Below are positions 44,672-56,215 of a stretch of 64,000 nt of DNA, piece after piece. The translations under genes and the position numbers were made by a program. The stretch lies in contig CM073889.1 of NCBI GenBank assembly GCA_037176705.1, positions 58,211,596-58,275,595 of the forward strand. The letters run 5' to 3'. The notes below the pieces were generated by a model that worked only from the letters and a program-made list of their open reading frames with translations, searched no databases and was not told where the DNA came from. This DNA comes from Molossus alvarezi (Eukaryota; Chordata; Mammalia; Chiroptera; Molossidae). How positions within the stretch are numbered: position 1 is the stretch's first letter; every line of letters begins with the position of its first letter.

Positions 44672-45097
44672 TTTAATAGTATCCTCCTAAAATGCATGTC
44701 CATTAGAACTTCAGAATGTGGTGTTACTTGAAAATAGAGTTTTTGTAGAAGTATTTAGTTAAGATGAAGTCACGCTAGATTAGGATGGTCCTAAATCCAA
44801 TATGATTGGTGTCTTTACAAGAAGAGGGAAATATGAACATAGAGACAGAGACACAAAGAGAAGAATACCATGTGAAGATGAAGTCACACACTGGTTATGC
44901 AGCTGAAAGCCAAGGATCACCAAAAATTTCCAGTAAACACCAGAAGATAAGAGAAAGTTATGAAACAGGTTCTTCCCTAGATCCTTCAGATAGAGCATGT
45001 TCCTTACAACACCTTACTTTCTGTATTGTTTTTCTTTTTGTTTTTTTAAGTCATTCCAGCTGTTGTACTTGGTTAAAGCAGCCTTGGGAAACTAATA
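44672..45097 (+). mobile_element. MaLR-type LTR (MLT1-like)
   Basis: TAGTATCCTCCTAAAATGCATGTCC, GATTAGGATGGTCCTAAATCCAATATGATTGGTGTC, ACACAAAGAGAAGAATACCATG and the ending GCAGCCTTGGGAAACTAATA follow the MLT1 layout as I recall it. It is a solitary LTR with no internal coding sequence. Confidence 0.72.
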
Positions 45098-45530
45098 AAC
45101 TACTCAAAGCAATCTACAGATTCAACACAATCCCTATCAAAATTCAAACATCTTTTTTTCCTGCTAATGAAAAAATTGAACCTCAAATTCAAGTGGAATT
45201 GCAGGGGGCACCAAATAGCCAAAACAATCTTTAAAAACAAGAACAAAGTTCAAAGACTCACACTTCACGATTTCAAAACTTAGTACAAAGCTACACTAAT
45301 CGAAACACTGTGATATTGGCATAAGGATAGATATATAACAATGGAATAGAATTGAGAGTCCAGAAATAAACCCATATATGAATGGCCAGTTAAGCTTGGA
45401 CAAGGATGCTAAGACCATTCAATAGGAAAAGAACAGTCTCTTTGACAGATGGTGCTGGTACAGCTGAATGACCACATATAAAAGGATAAAGTTGGACACT
45501 TTCTTTAAACTATATAAAAAAATTAACTCA

Positions 45531-46040
45531 AGCCAGGTTGGTGTGGCTCAATGGATTGAGCATCATCCCACGGACTGAGAGGTCCCAACTCCACTCCCCA
45601 TCAGTGCATGTGCCTGGGTTACAGGCTTTATCCTCAGCAGGGGGTGTGTGGGAGGCAGCCAATCGGTGTTTCTCTCTCACATCAATGTTTCTTTTCTTTT
45701 TTTTTTTTTTTTAACAACTTTCTTACTTTTATTATTATTTTTTATCCTCACCCGAGGATATTTTTCCATTTTTTTGTACAGATAGAGTGGGAGGGAGAGA
45801 GAGGAAGGGAGAGAGAGAGAGAAACATCGACGTGAAGGGACACATCGAGTGGCTGCCACCCGCACGACCAACCAGGGCCGGGGACAAACTGCAACCGAGG
45901 TACGTGCCCTTAGCGGGAACCGAACCCGTGTCTCTCCGGACTGCAGGCGGACGCTCTAACCGCTGAGCCAAACTGGCCAGGGCTCTCACATCAATGTTTC
46001 TATCTTTCTCTCCCTTCTTCTATCTCTAAAAAACCAATTT
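45531..46040 (+). mobile_element. VES SINE, older type, with a SINE inside
   Basis: The head AGCCAGGTTGGTGTGGCTCAATGG starts at 45531. The 3' part is interrupted at 45693-45982 by a young minus-strand VES and resumes to CTCTAAAAAACCAATTT. Outer target duplicates AAAAAATTAACTCA end at 45530 and start at 46041. Confidence 0.9.
45693..45982 (-). mobile_element. VES SINE, young type, nested in another SINE
   Basis: A minus-strand copy with a T-rich left end, an exact hairpin TCCTCACCCGAGGA (45745-45758) and the head at the right (GCTGAGCCAAACTGGCCAGGG). CTCTCACATCAATGTTTCT (19 bp, perfect) at 45674-45692 and 45983-46001 is its target duplication. Confidence 0.94.
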
Positions 46041-46216
46041 AAAAAATTAACTCAAAATGGATCAAAGACCTAAATATAAGAGGTAAAACCATAATACTCT
46101 TAGAAGAAAACTTAGGGGTAAATCTTCATGTCCATTTTTAGATATGACAATAAAAGCATGAACAACAATAAAACAAAGAGATAACTTGGGCTTCATCAAA
46201 ATAAAAAACATTTTGC

Positions 46217-46453
46217 TCAGAAGTTAGAGCATCGACCGATCTGATTCCCGGTCACAGACACATGACTGGGTCACAGGTGCCAACCCCCACCCTACTTCGG
46301 GTAGTGCAGAAGGCAGGCAGTTGATGTGTGTCACATTGATGCTTCTCTCTCTTTCGTTCTCTCTCTCTCTCTCTCTCTGCCCCTCCCTCCCTTCCACTCT
46401 CTCTAAAAGTCAATGAAAAAAATATCCTCAGGAGAAGACAAATAACAACAACA
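46217..46453 (+). mobile_element. VES-type SINE, head truncated
   Basis: It begins inside the tRNA head (TCAGAAGTTAGAGCATCGACC), with a CT-rich block at 46345-46400 and a decayed hairpin (TCCTCAGGAGAAGA near 46425). AAAATAAAAAACATTTTGC before and AAAATTTAAAACTTTTTGC after are likely target duplicates in the ancient L1. Confidence 0.8.
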
Positions 46454-46581
46454 AAAAATTTAAAACTTTTTGCATCAAAGTAATTGAAAAGACAACATAA
46501 AAATAAAAAAAAAATGTTTGCAAAACCTATTTTTGATAAGAGACTTGTATCTTGAATACAGCTATAAAGAACTCCTGCAAA

Positions 46582-48275
46582 GTATCAACATCATTACATT
46601 GTACATACTACCAACAGTAATCTACAGATTCAATGCAATCCCCATCAAAATACCAATGACATATTTCACAGAACTAGATCAAATACTTCAAAAGTTCATA
46701 TGGAACCAAAAAAGACCCCAAATAGCCACAGCAATCTTGAAAAAGATGAACAAAGTTGCAGGGATCACATAACGGATACCAGATTATACTACAAAGCCAC
46801 TGCAATCAAAACAACCTAGTACTGGCACAAGGACAGGCATGTAGATCAATGGAACAGAAAAGAAAACCTGGAAATTGACCCAAGACATTATGCTTAATTA
46901 ATATTTGGCAAAGGAGACAAGAGCATACAATAGACTAGAGACAGTCTCTTCAATAAATGGTGCTAGAAAAACTGGACAGGTACATGCAAAAAAAGAAACA
47001 AAACTGACCACCAACTTACACACCATACACAAGAATAAACTCAAAATGGATGAAATACTTAAATGTTACTCATGAAACCATAAAAATCCTAGAAGAAAAT
47101 GTAGGCAGCAGAATCATCATCAATACATCGTCTAGGGCAAGAGAAACAAAGAAAAAAATTAATACATGGGACTACATCAAACTAAAAAGCTTCTGTACAG
47201 CAAAAGAAACAAGCATCAAAATGCAAAAGGAACCCACTATACGGGAGAGCATACTTGCCAATAATAACATCAGATAAAGGGTTAATTTCCAAAATATATA
47301 AAGTACTCATACAACTCAACAAAAGGAAGACAAAAAAACAAATTTAAAAATGGGCAGAAGACCTGAATAGATACCTCTCCAAAAAGGACATACAAATGGC
47401 CAAGAGACATATGCAAAAATACCCAACATCACTAATCATAAGAGAAATGCAAATTAAAACAACTAAGAGGTATCACCTCACATGTGCCAGAATGCCTATC
47501 ATCAACAAATCATCAAACAATTGCTAGTGAGGATGTGGGCAAAAGAGTACTCTAGTACACTGCTGGTGGGAATGCAGACTGGTGCAGCTATTATGCAAAA
47601 CAATATGGTGTTTCCCTAAAAATTTAAAAATTACCATTTGACTCAATGATCCTAATTTTAGAAATATACCCTAAGAAGCCTGAAACACCAATCAGAAAGA
47701 ATATATGTACCATTATGTTCATAGCAGTGCTATTACAACAGCTAAGATCTGGAAATAGCCCAAGTGTCCATCAGCAGATGAGTGGATAAAAAAAACTGTG
47801 GTATATTTACACAGTGGAATACTATGCAGCTCTAAGAAAGAAAGATCTCTTACCCTTTGAGACAACATGGATGGACCTGGAGAGTATTATGCTCAGTGAA
47901 ATAAGCCAGTCAGAGAAAGACAAGTATCACATGATCTCACTTATTTATGGAATATAATGCACAAAATAAGCTGATGAACAAAACAGATCCAGAGACACGG
48001 AAGTAGGGAACAGATTGACAAATCTCAGAGGGAAGAGTGTGTGGGGCGGGAATAGATAAACCAAAGAATTTATAAGCATATATGCATAACCAATGGATAG
48101 AAACAACAGTACAGTGAAGGTGGTGGGGGCAGGAGCAGGGAGCAGGATGCCAATGGGGGAAAAAAGGAGGAACATCTGTAGTATTTTCAATAATAACGAT
48201 AATTTGTTTAAAAATATGTATATAGATTCATATATATGTATGTATGAATGTATATATATAGACAGAGAGAGAGAG
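46582..48275 (+). mobile_element. 5'-truncated LINE-1 (1.7 kb)
   Basis: It starts in the ORF2 thumb region (TATCAACATCATTACATTGTAC) and runs through the ORF2 end (about 47955) and 3' UTR. The tail after 48190 has degraded into TATG and GA repeats (48225-48276). Imperfect duplicates AAGAACTCCTGCAAA (46567-46581) and AGAACTACAAACC (48276-48288) flank it in the ancient L1. ORF2 frames are short (46518-46772 and 47050-47277). Confidence 0.8.
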
Positions 48276-49199
48276 AGAACTACAAACCAATAATAAAGAA
48301 ACAAATAAAAATAAATAAATAAATAAATAAAAAACAAATAACCCAATTTAAAAACGGGCAAAGAATCTAAATAGATATTTTTCCAAAGAATGTATGCAAA
48401 TGCCCAAGAAGTACTTGAAAAGGTGCTCAAAATCATTAGCTACTAGAGAAATGGAAATCAGAACCACAATAAGATGTCACTTCACACCTACTAAGATGAA
48501 CAAAAATAAATAAATAAATATGTAACAAAAATGGAAAAAGGTAAATGTTGGTAAAGAAGTGGAGAAACTGGAACCCTCATGCATTGCTGGTAAGAATATA
48601 AAATGGTGCAGCAGCTATGAAAAAAAGTATAGCAGTTCCCCAAAATATTAAAAATAGAATTACCACATAATCCAGTAATTCAATTTCTGGCTATATACAC
48701 CAAAGAATTGAAAGCAGAGTGTGGAAGAGACATGTGCACACCCATGCTCATAGCAGCAATATTCACAATAGCCAAAAGGTAGCAGCAACCCAGTGTCCAT
48801 CAACAGATGCTATGCATATGGTAGAATGTCATTTAGCTTTAAATAGAACAGAATTCTCATAAAAGCTACAAAATATTGAAGACACTATGCTAATGAAAGA
48901 AGCCAGTCACAAAAAGACAAATACTGTCTGATTCCATGTATATGAGGTCTCTAGAATAGCCAAATTCATAAAGACAGAAAGTAGAATGGGGCTAGGGGAA
49001 GAAGATGGGTACTTGTTTTTTAATATGTACAGAATTTCTGTTTGGAATGATGAAAAAATTCTGCAAATGTATAGTGGTGATGGTTGTGCAACATTATGAG
49101 TAATGTTAATACCACTGAATTGTACACTCAAAAATAGTTAAAATGGCAAATTTTACATTATATATATTTTACCACAATAAAAGAATGCTTTTTAAAATG

Positions 49200-50000
49200 T
49201 TATAAATAGAATAGATTTTAAAAATCATTGGATGGTAGACTATTTGTTTAACAGGATATTCCACAGTCTAATAGCAGTACCCCACAGATTACTTATTGAT
49301 TTCAAAAGGAAAATAGAGAAATCTGGTCTGCACCACTTAACCAAGTAATCAAATTTAACATAACCAATAATAAGACAAGGTGACATTATGTGTCTCTGGA
49401 TTATAAAAGTACTTACATAATCATCCTGACCAAAATGTTCAACCTGAATGAATGTACACTTGATCTTATCCAAAAGGCCAAGAAGCAGTTAACTTGAATG
49501 TAATCATAAGGAAATGATCAGATATATACAAGTTCAGGTAGACTTTACAAAACTCTTCAACAATGAAATCTTCAATAATATCAATGTCGTAAAAGACTAC
49601 AAAATGTCTGAGCTACTATACTACTAGATTAAAGGACACTGTAGGGATATAACATGTACATGCAATGAACGATCCTTAACTGAATACTGGATTTTTAAAA
49701 CACAGCTATCAAGGACAAGATTGGGACTCCCAGACAAACTGAACATGGCCTATATCAGGTGGGGCAAATGTAGGTTTATAGTTATGAGACTAAGCAACAG
49801 AACTTGTTCTTGTATTTTTATTTATTAATTATTGTATTATTTTCCATACAAACAACTATATTACATATAGAGTATGATTATTTTATCGTAGTTAGGTAGA
49901 AATGTTCTTGTTTTTAGAAGGTGAGATATGAGCTAAAGTATTTAGGGATGAAATGACAATGCCTCAAAAATAATAACACTGTCAGACCTAGAGAATGTTC
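49200..50000 (+). other. Ancient repeat-like sequence hosting a mariner MITE
   Basis: The stretch 49610-49756 and 49859-50000 (for example TGCAATGAACGATCCTTAACTG and AGTATTTAGGGATGAAATGACAATG) resembles the 3' part of an old interspersed repeat that I cannot name with certainty. The MITE at 49757 splits it. No gene was seen in 49200-49610. Confidence 0.4.
49757..49858. mobile_element. Mariner-type MITE, one end lost
   Basis: GGTGGGGCAAATGTAGGTTTATAG begins a copy related to the one at 18491 (shared TTTATTTATTAATTATTGTATTATTTTCCAT-like core). The right terminal repeat is missing or unrecognisable, so it is a decayed or truncated relative. Confidence 0.65.
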
Positions 50001-51028
50001 TGGATTTGGCAGGCAGCATAAATCATTGGCATCTCTGAGAGAATCACTGTAGAAGTGTAGTAATAAGGTTGACCACCACATTACCAAAACTCCACAAATA
50101 GGCAGGCAATCAGAGCTTCAAGCCATTGGTTGGAAGAATGCTGGAGGATCAGTAGTGTGAGACTGGAGAGGACAGGAAGACCTAACCATGTTGGTGGGCT
50201 GAGAGGCAACAGAAAATAAAAAATTCAATAGAGCATATGAGACATTGGTATCAATAGCACAAAAGAGAAGGTTTACTCAGGAAGGGTGCTCACACTTATT
50301 CTTTACTGAAGCTCAATCAAAAGGTAAGGAACTTAAATTATATAAGTGATCCAGGTTAAACAGAAGGAAGGACTTTCTAGAAGAACACATTCAGTAACTG
50401 GTCTTAGAAGGGGAGATTATGGTCAGTTTCAAGGCAGCCCTTCCTATAGGGTACCTGCTAGGGGATAGTCTTGCTGGCCCCATGCATCCTTCTCCAATAC
50501 TTCAAAGAATGACATACCTCCTTGCTCAAATACAAACATGAGCAGTGGCTTGAGAATTAAAGTCAATTTCTAAAAATGAGTCAGCAATAAACTAGCTTAA
50601 TAGAGACACAAAACCCAAATCTTAAAAGAAAAAAGTCAGCTGCTTAAAGCAATCCCACATCCATCCCATGAGACTCTCTTTACAGAGACTTCATTTTCCC
50701 AACTCATTTCCTCATAAGAAAGCAATCATCTTCCATTGTGCCTACTTTCAGGCTGAATAGATGGTCAACAAGACATAGTGTAATATGCTTTGATTTGCTC
50801 TAGGAAATGAAATGCAGTTGAACACCACTATAATTTGTAAAACCAGTTACAAAATTAAACATACAGATGAGTGACACTAGGAAATAGATTTGGTGAATGG
50901 AATTAGAGTAGAGCTAAAAATAGCTTCAGGCTGAAGAGACATTGGGGATATCACCTGCTGATGGGGCACTGATGGCCATGGGTAGACTTTCAATTCACCA
51001 AAGATGTCCTTTCCATTTAGCTGGGGCC
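50001..51028. other. No recognisable gene
   Basis: No exon, RNA gene or repeat could be named. The texture is LTR-like in places (50100-50500), without a matching partner. Confidence 0.4.
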
Positions 51029-51035
51029 TTTTTAT

Positions 51036-52893
51036 TAAGATTTGTTTAATTTATTTATTTTTATTAATTAATTTTTGTTACAGATGTTTCTCCATTTTCC
51101 CCCACTGATTCCCCCCTCTCCCTCCCTCCCTGCCCTGTCCCAAGTTTGTTGTCCATGTCCATTGTTCATGCATACATGCATATAAGTTCTGTGGTTTATC
51201 TCTCCCCCACAACCTCCACTTCTGAGGATTTTCAATCTGTACCCCACTTCCACTTCTCTGGGACTTCCCCTTTCCTCAGACTGTTATGTTCATTATATTC
51301 CACAAATAAGTGAGATCATATGATACTTGTCTTTCTCTGTTTGGCTTGTTTCACTTAGGATGATGATTTCCAGGTCCCACCATGTAGTCTCAAAAGATAA
51401 GAGATCTTTCTTTCTTACAGCTGCGTAGTACTCCATTGTGTATATGTACCAATGCTTTTTTATCCATTCGTCTACTGATGGACCTTTGGGCTGTTCCCAG
51501 ATCTTAGCTATTGTAAATAGTGCTTCTACAAACATGGGGGTACATATATTCTTTCTGACTGGTGTTTTAGGCTTCTTAAGGTATATTCCTAGAAGTGGGA
51601 TCACTGGTCAAATGGAAGTTTAATTTTTAATTGTTTGGGGTAAAACCATATTGTTTTCCATAGTGGCTGCACCAGTCTGCATTCCCACCAGCAGTGTACT
51701 AGAGTCCCCTTTTCTCCACACCCTCGCCAACACTTGTTGTTTGATGATTTGTTGATGGCGACCATTTGGACAGGCGTGAGGTGATACCTCATTGTTCTCT
51801 TAATTTGCATCTCTCTGATGATTAGTGATGTTGAGCATTTCATCATATGTCTCTTAGCCATTTGTATGTCCTGTTTGGAGAGGTGTCTATTTAGTTCCTC
51901 TGCCCATTTTTTAATTGTGGTCTTTGTCTTCCTTTTGTGGAGTTGTATTAGCACTCTATATGTATTGGAAATTAACCCCTTATCTGATAAATCATTGGCA
52001 ATTATGCTCTCCCATACAGTGGGTAGCCTTTCCATTTTGATGATTGTATCTTTCGCTGTGCAGAAGCTTTTGAGTTTGATGTAGTCCCATGTGTTCATTT
52101 TCTCCTTTGTTTCTATTGCCTTAGGTGATGTGTCAGTAAAAATTCTGTTGCGTATGATGTCTGAAATTTTGTTGCCTACAGTCTTGTCTAAGATTTTTAT
52201 GGATTCATGAGTTACATTTAAGTCTTTTATCCATTTTGAGTTTATTCTCGTGTAGGGTGTAAGTTGATGGTCTAGTTTCATTTTTCTGCAAGTAGCTGTC
52301 CAATTTTCCCAGCACCATTTATTAAAGAAGCTGTCCTTACTCCACTATATGCCCTTGCCACCTTTGTCAAATATTAATTGAGCATATTGCCTTGGGTCCA
52401 TTTCTGGGTTCTCTGTTCTGTTCCACTGGTCTATATGCCTGTTCTTGTTCTAGTACCAGGATGTTTTGATTACAGTGGCTTTGTAGTATAACCTGAAGTC
52501 TGGTATTGTGATCCCTCCAAATTTGTTCTTCCTTTTCAAGATTGCTGTAGCTATTCGAGGCCTTTTTTGGTTCCACACCAATGAGGAACTCACAGAAAGA
52601 GAAACTAAGAAAACAATCCCATTTACCATTGTGGCAAAAAAAATTAAGATACCTAGGAATAAACTTAACCAAAGAAATAAAGGACCTATTCGCAGAAAAC
52701 TACAGGTCATTGAAAAAAGAAATAGAGAAAGATATAAAAAAGTGGAAGCACATACCCTGTTCACGGATTGGGAGAATTAACATCATTAAAATGTCCATAT
52801 TACCCAAAGCAATCTATAGATTCAACACAATCCCCATCAAAATACCAACGGCATACTTCACAGAATTAGAACAATTATTTCAAAAGTTCATAT
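51036..52893 (-). mobile_element. 5'-truncated LINE-1 with twin-priming inversion
   Basis: The minus-strand L1 3' end begins in the T-rich stretch at 51036-51076 and runs to 52574 (ORF2 C-terminal region, with a 226-codon open frame at 52281-51601). At 52575 the orientation flips: 52575-52893 is plus-strand ORF2 (ACACCAATGAGGAACTCACA to CAAAAGTTCATAT). The two parts are exactly contiguous in a normal L1 (GTTCATAT then GGAACCAAAAAAGG), with no loss. TTTTTATTAAGATTT (about 51029) and TTTTTATTTTTTAAGGATTT (52894) may be the target duplicates. Confidence 0.9.
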
Positions 52894-53164
52894 TTTTTAT
52901 TTTTTAAGGATTTTTTCCAAGGAGAAATACATAGGAGGAAGAGGTAGAAATCTGTACTACTATTAGTATTACAGGTATACAAGGTGGACAATCCAAATAC
53001 ATGTAACATGATTCTTGCTGTCATTAACAAGACACATGCAGTTAACAGACTAAGACTAAACCAAGAGGTTATGATTTGTAGAGAATCAGGAAGGGGCCAG
53101 AAAAGATGCTGCAGGTACGCACCTAGTGAGTGCCTGCTGCTTGCCCAATATGCCACTGAGACGC
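52894..53164. other. No recognisable gene
   Basis: Apparently single-copy sequence between the inverted L1 and an ancient L2. Confidence 0.4.
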
Positions 53165-53808
53165 TCCAACCCCTCAAGACTCCACTGGTCTCCTGGATCT
53201 GACTGCGGTGGCCTCCGCATGCCCTTCCATCTCACTTCCCACAGGTCTTCCCCACACACACTGAGCAGCCTCCTAGCCTCCTTATTAGTTAAGTTTACCA
53301 AAGCAGCTCTTTGCCTCAAGGTCTCCCCACTAGCTGCCCCCTCCACCTGAAAAGGTCTTGTCCTAGATATTTTCATGGGTCACTTCCTCATTTCTTTCAC
53401 ATCTTTGCTCAAATATCACCTTTATATATAAAGGCGACACCCCTTTTGGGGAAGATGAAAATGTTTGGGAATTAGGTAGAGGTAATGGTTGCACAAGAAT
53501 GTGAATGTACAAAATGCCACTGAATTAACACTAACATGTTATGTGTATTTCACCTCAGTAAAAAAGAAAACAGCACATGTACCCTTCACTCTCCATCCCT
53601 CTTAAAACAAACCTTGTTTTTCTTCATACTTACCATTTGACCTAATAGCTATTTGTTTACTGTGTGTCTCCCTGTACTTATATTCTATACAACTCAAATA
53701 TAAGCACAAAGGATAAGAATTTATTCTGTCTACATTGTATCCCAGTGCCAAGAACAGAGCACGGTGTACTAATGCTCTCATTTGTTGAAAGAACAATGAA
53801 TGATTTCT
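53165..53808 (+). mobile_element. LINE-2 3' fragment interrupted by an old L1 tail
   Basis: CACTTCCTCATTTCTTTCACATCTTTGCTCAAATATCACC and, further on, TGTATCCCAGTGCCAAGAACAGAGC, ending TGTTGAAAGAACAATGAATGA, follow the L2 3' consensus. Between 53450 and 53570 a short old-L1-like 3' tail (GGTAATGGTTGCACAAGAATGTGAATG) interrupts it. Confidence 0.7.
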
Positions 53809-53890
53809 CATTTAGTTCTCACACTCTGAAAAGCTGCTGGCTGTTACAGATGAGGAAACGGAGGCCTTCTAGCCCTTCCAGCCTATAGTG
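53809..53890 (+). mobile_element. MIR SINE fragment
   Basis: CACACTCTGAAAAGCTGCTGGCTGTTACAGATGAGGAAACGGAGGC holds the core MIR phrase ACAGATGAGGAAACTGAGGC with one change. Confidence 0.65.
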
Positions 53891-54404
53891 TGGGTATGAC
53901 AGAGTGGAGGGAGACCTCAGTTTACAAAGGAGATGCAACCCTGAAAAGAAAAAAAACAAAACTGGTGATACACAAATTCCATCTCCCCACTGGTCTACAG
54001 TTTACAAGTCAGGGTGGAGACCCCCTCCTAGATCCAGGTGGAGTGAGGAAGAGGTTAAGGCAGATGCTGCCTCATTCAGGATTCCAGGTTCTCCAGCACC
54101 ACAGGGCTCCTTGAGCAGTTCTTTTGGAGACGAAAGAGAAGCATTTTCATAATGTTCATCTTTCTCCTTCTACAAAAACTATCGATTCTCAATAGTGGGC
54201 ATATTTAACAGAAGCACCCAAGAGGCCTCTGCAATCTCTGTTTCCTTTCTCCACCTCCATCTCCCCAGATTCAATGCACAGTGGGGTTATAGGTAAGGCA
54301 GAGGGTGACTGAGAATCCTGGCCACAGCCAGACAAGCCTGAAGGCCTACCTTGTTTTGCAGCTGCAATTTTCATCTGGTTCTCCAGCATTAATATCTACA
54401 GACC

Positions 54405-54545
54405 AGCTGCTGTGGCTTGGGTTCACCTCACTGAGCCTCAGTCATTTGCAAGGCTGAGACTGTCCCTACCTAGTAGATTAATCATGAGGATAACTGAGAA
54501 ATTATATGCAAAACACCTAACCCAGGACCAGTCATAAGAAGTAGC
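54405..54545 (+). mobile_element. MIR SINE fragment
   Basis: CTTGGGTTCACCTCACTGAGCCTCAG, CTACCTAGTAGATTAATCATGAGGATAACTGAGA and CACCTAACCCAGGACCAGTCATAAG follow the MIR consensus in order. Confidence 0.65.
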
Positions 54546-54984
54546 TGTGTCTACACACACAGGCATAAATGTGCACATACACACAGATACATTATAGGCC
54601 CTTGAACAGTGAGCATTTCACAATAGAAAAGTACAACACTTTGCTCCTGTTTCATAAATTTAATGACAAATTTTAATATATTGAATACACTGAGTTTACA
54701 AATAAAAGGAATGACTGGTATTCTTTTTTAAAACTAATGGAATGTTCCCTTTAATTTTTTCCCCCAAGCCGCACAAGTATATCCGCCTTTAATGAGACAG
54801 TTGTGCCTACCTGTCAGGCCTAAATAATTGTTGCCAAAAAAAGAGCTACAGTAACTCAAATACAGATATACTGCAGAATCCCTGGAGAGCTTAGTGAAAC
54901 TATAAGATTTCAAGGAACAGTGTTGAAAGACACTTCCTGATGCTATGCCATGTAGCAGAGCCTCAGAGATGACTCTCCAGCCAA

Positions 54985-55130
54985 TACCAACCCAGAGCTC
55001 AAGACATGGGCACTTTCAGACATTCACACTAGCTCAGGCTCTTGGACAGGCCACCTAATCTCATCTAGGCTTCAGTTCCCCTGTACAGCAGAGCTGAGCA
55101 AGACGAACTCAGAACCTACCTGTTCCTAGC
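54985..55130 (+). mobile_element. Possible MIR fragment
   Basis: ACAGGCCACCTAATCTCATCTAGGCTTCAGTTCCCC resembles the MIR middle. It is diverged and short. Confidence 0.4.
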
Positions 55131-56054
55131 TCTGGTCATTTATAATTACACATCTCCTTCCTTATTGAAGACAGTTTTGGTCCATGCCAGCCAGGGCAGA
55201 CCCTGCTCAGAGAGAAGTTTTACTCAACTCTAATTTCTTTTAACCCTTTCCCCTCCTCACATTCTTTCCTGGTACCATTTATGCTTGGTATGCCCTCTTT
55301 TGCTCTCCCTGTAACCAGAACAGCTGGTTTATTCTTTTTCAGGCTACAATTCTTCAAATACTTGAGGAGCTCTGATCTTCTCTGCAGTCTCCCTTTCCCA
55401 AATATTTAAAATATGACCACTCATTACCTTCACTGAGAAGATGCCAGACCCAGGAAGACTGACAGCAGCCTTTTTTCTTCCTTGTGGTTATCTCTCTGTC
55501 TGCCTTCAGCTTCTTATCCTGGGGACCCTTCCAAGTGACAGCCTTTCCAAAGCCAAAAGGCTGAAGGTGCCTACCTTCATCTTCAGGGCTCCTAAACATG
55601 TCCTTCTAAAACAGGTAGTGGATAGGATGGACTCTGTAGTTGCTAAAAACAAAATTCATCTGATAATCCCTAAGGAGAGAGACATCAGGGTTCCTAGCAG
55701 CAGTTACACAGGCAAAAATCAACCTCTGCTGAAAACCAGTTAGGGTGAGCACACAGGATTAGGGTGAGCACACAGGATTTTCACTTTGGCAGTTGAGCTG
55801 CTTGAAGCAGACTGCTTTGGAGAGGAAACATCAGGAAGAATGTTCCTGGACAGGCTGGGGTCTTTGCCCCAGCTCTCTCCTCTGCCAATAGCCAGCACCA
55901 TAGAAAGAGCTCCCATAAGAGGAGTGCCCCTGGGTGTCCTGGAATAGATGTTCACAGGGCAGTTTGAACACACCCCATAGACTGAATACCTGGCTTAGGA
56001 AGTGGAGGAAAGGATATGCTGACTGGAAGCCAGGTGCTGGCACCATCTCCAAGA

Positions 56055-56215
56055 GGGAATACATTCTTACTGAGGACCTACACCATGCAAAGCACTGAGC
56101 AAGGTACTTTGAATATGTTTATACTCTGTCCTTCCACAATCCTGTAAAGTAGGTATTACTGTCCCCATTTTACATATGGAGAAACCAATGCCCAGGCCAC
56201 ATAAATTGTTTAAGA
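56055..56215 (+). mobile_element. MIR SINE fragment
   Basis: CTGAGGACCTACACCATGCAAAGCACTGAGCAAGGTAC, then CCCCATTTTACATATGGAGAAACC, is a well-kept MIR 5' and core section. Confidence 0.72.

Larger units (their letters stand above)
45100..49190 (+). mobile_element. Ancient L1 (L1M-class), much interrupted
   Basis: Old ORF2 C-terminal sequence at 45100-45530, 46041-46216, 46454-46581 and 48276-49190 reads in order once the insertions are removed. It ends in a 3' UTR with GTGGTGATGGTTGTGCAACATTATG and TTGTACACTCAAAAATAGTT. Insertions: a SINE containing another SINE (45531-46040), a SINE (46217-46453) and a younger L1 (46582-48275). All frames are heavily mutated. Confidence 0.75.
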
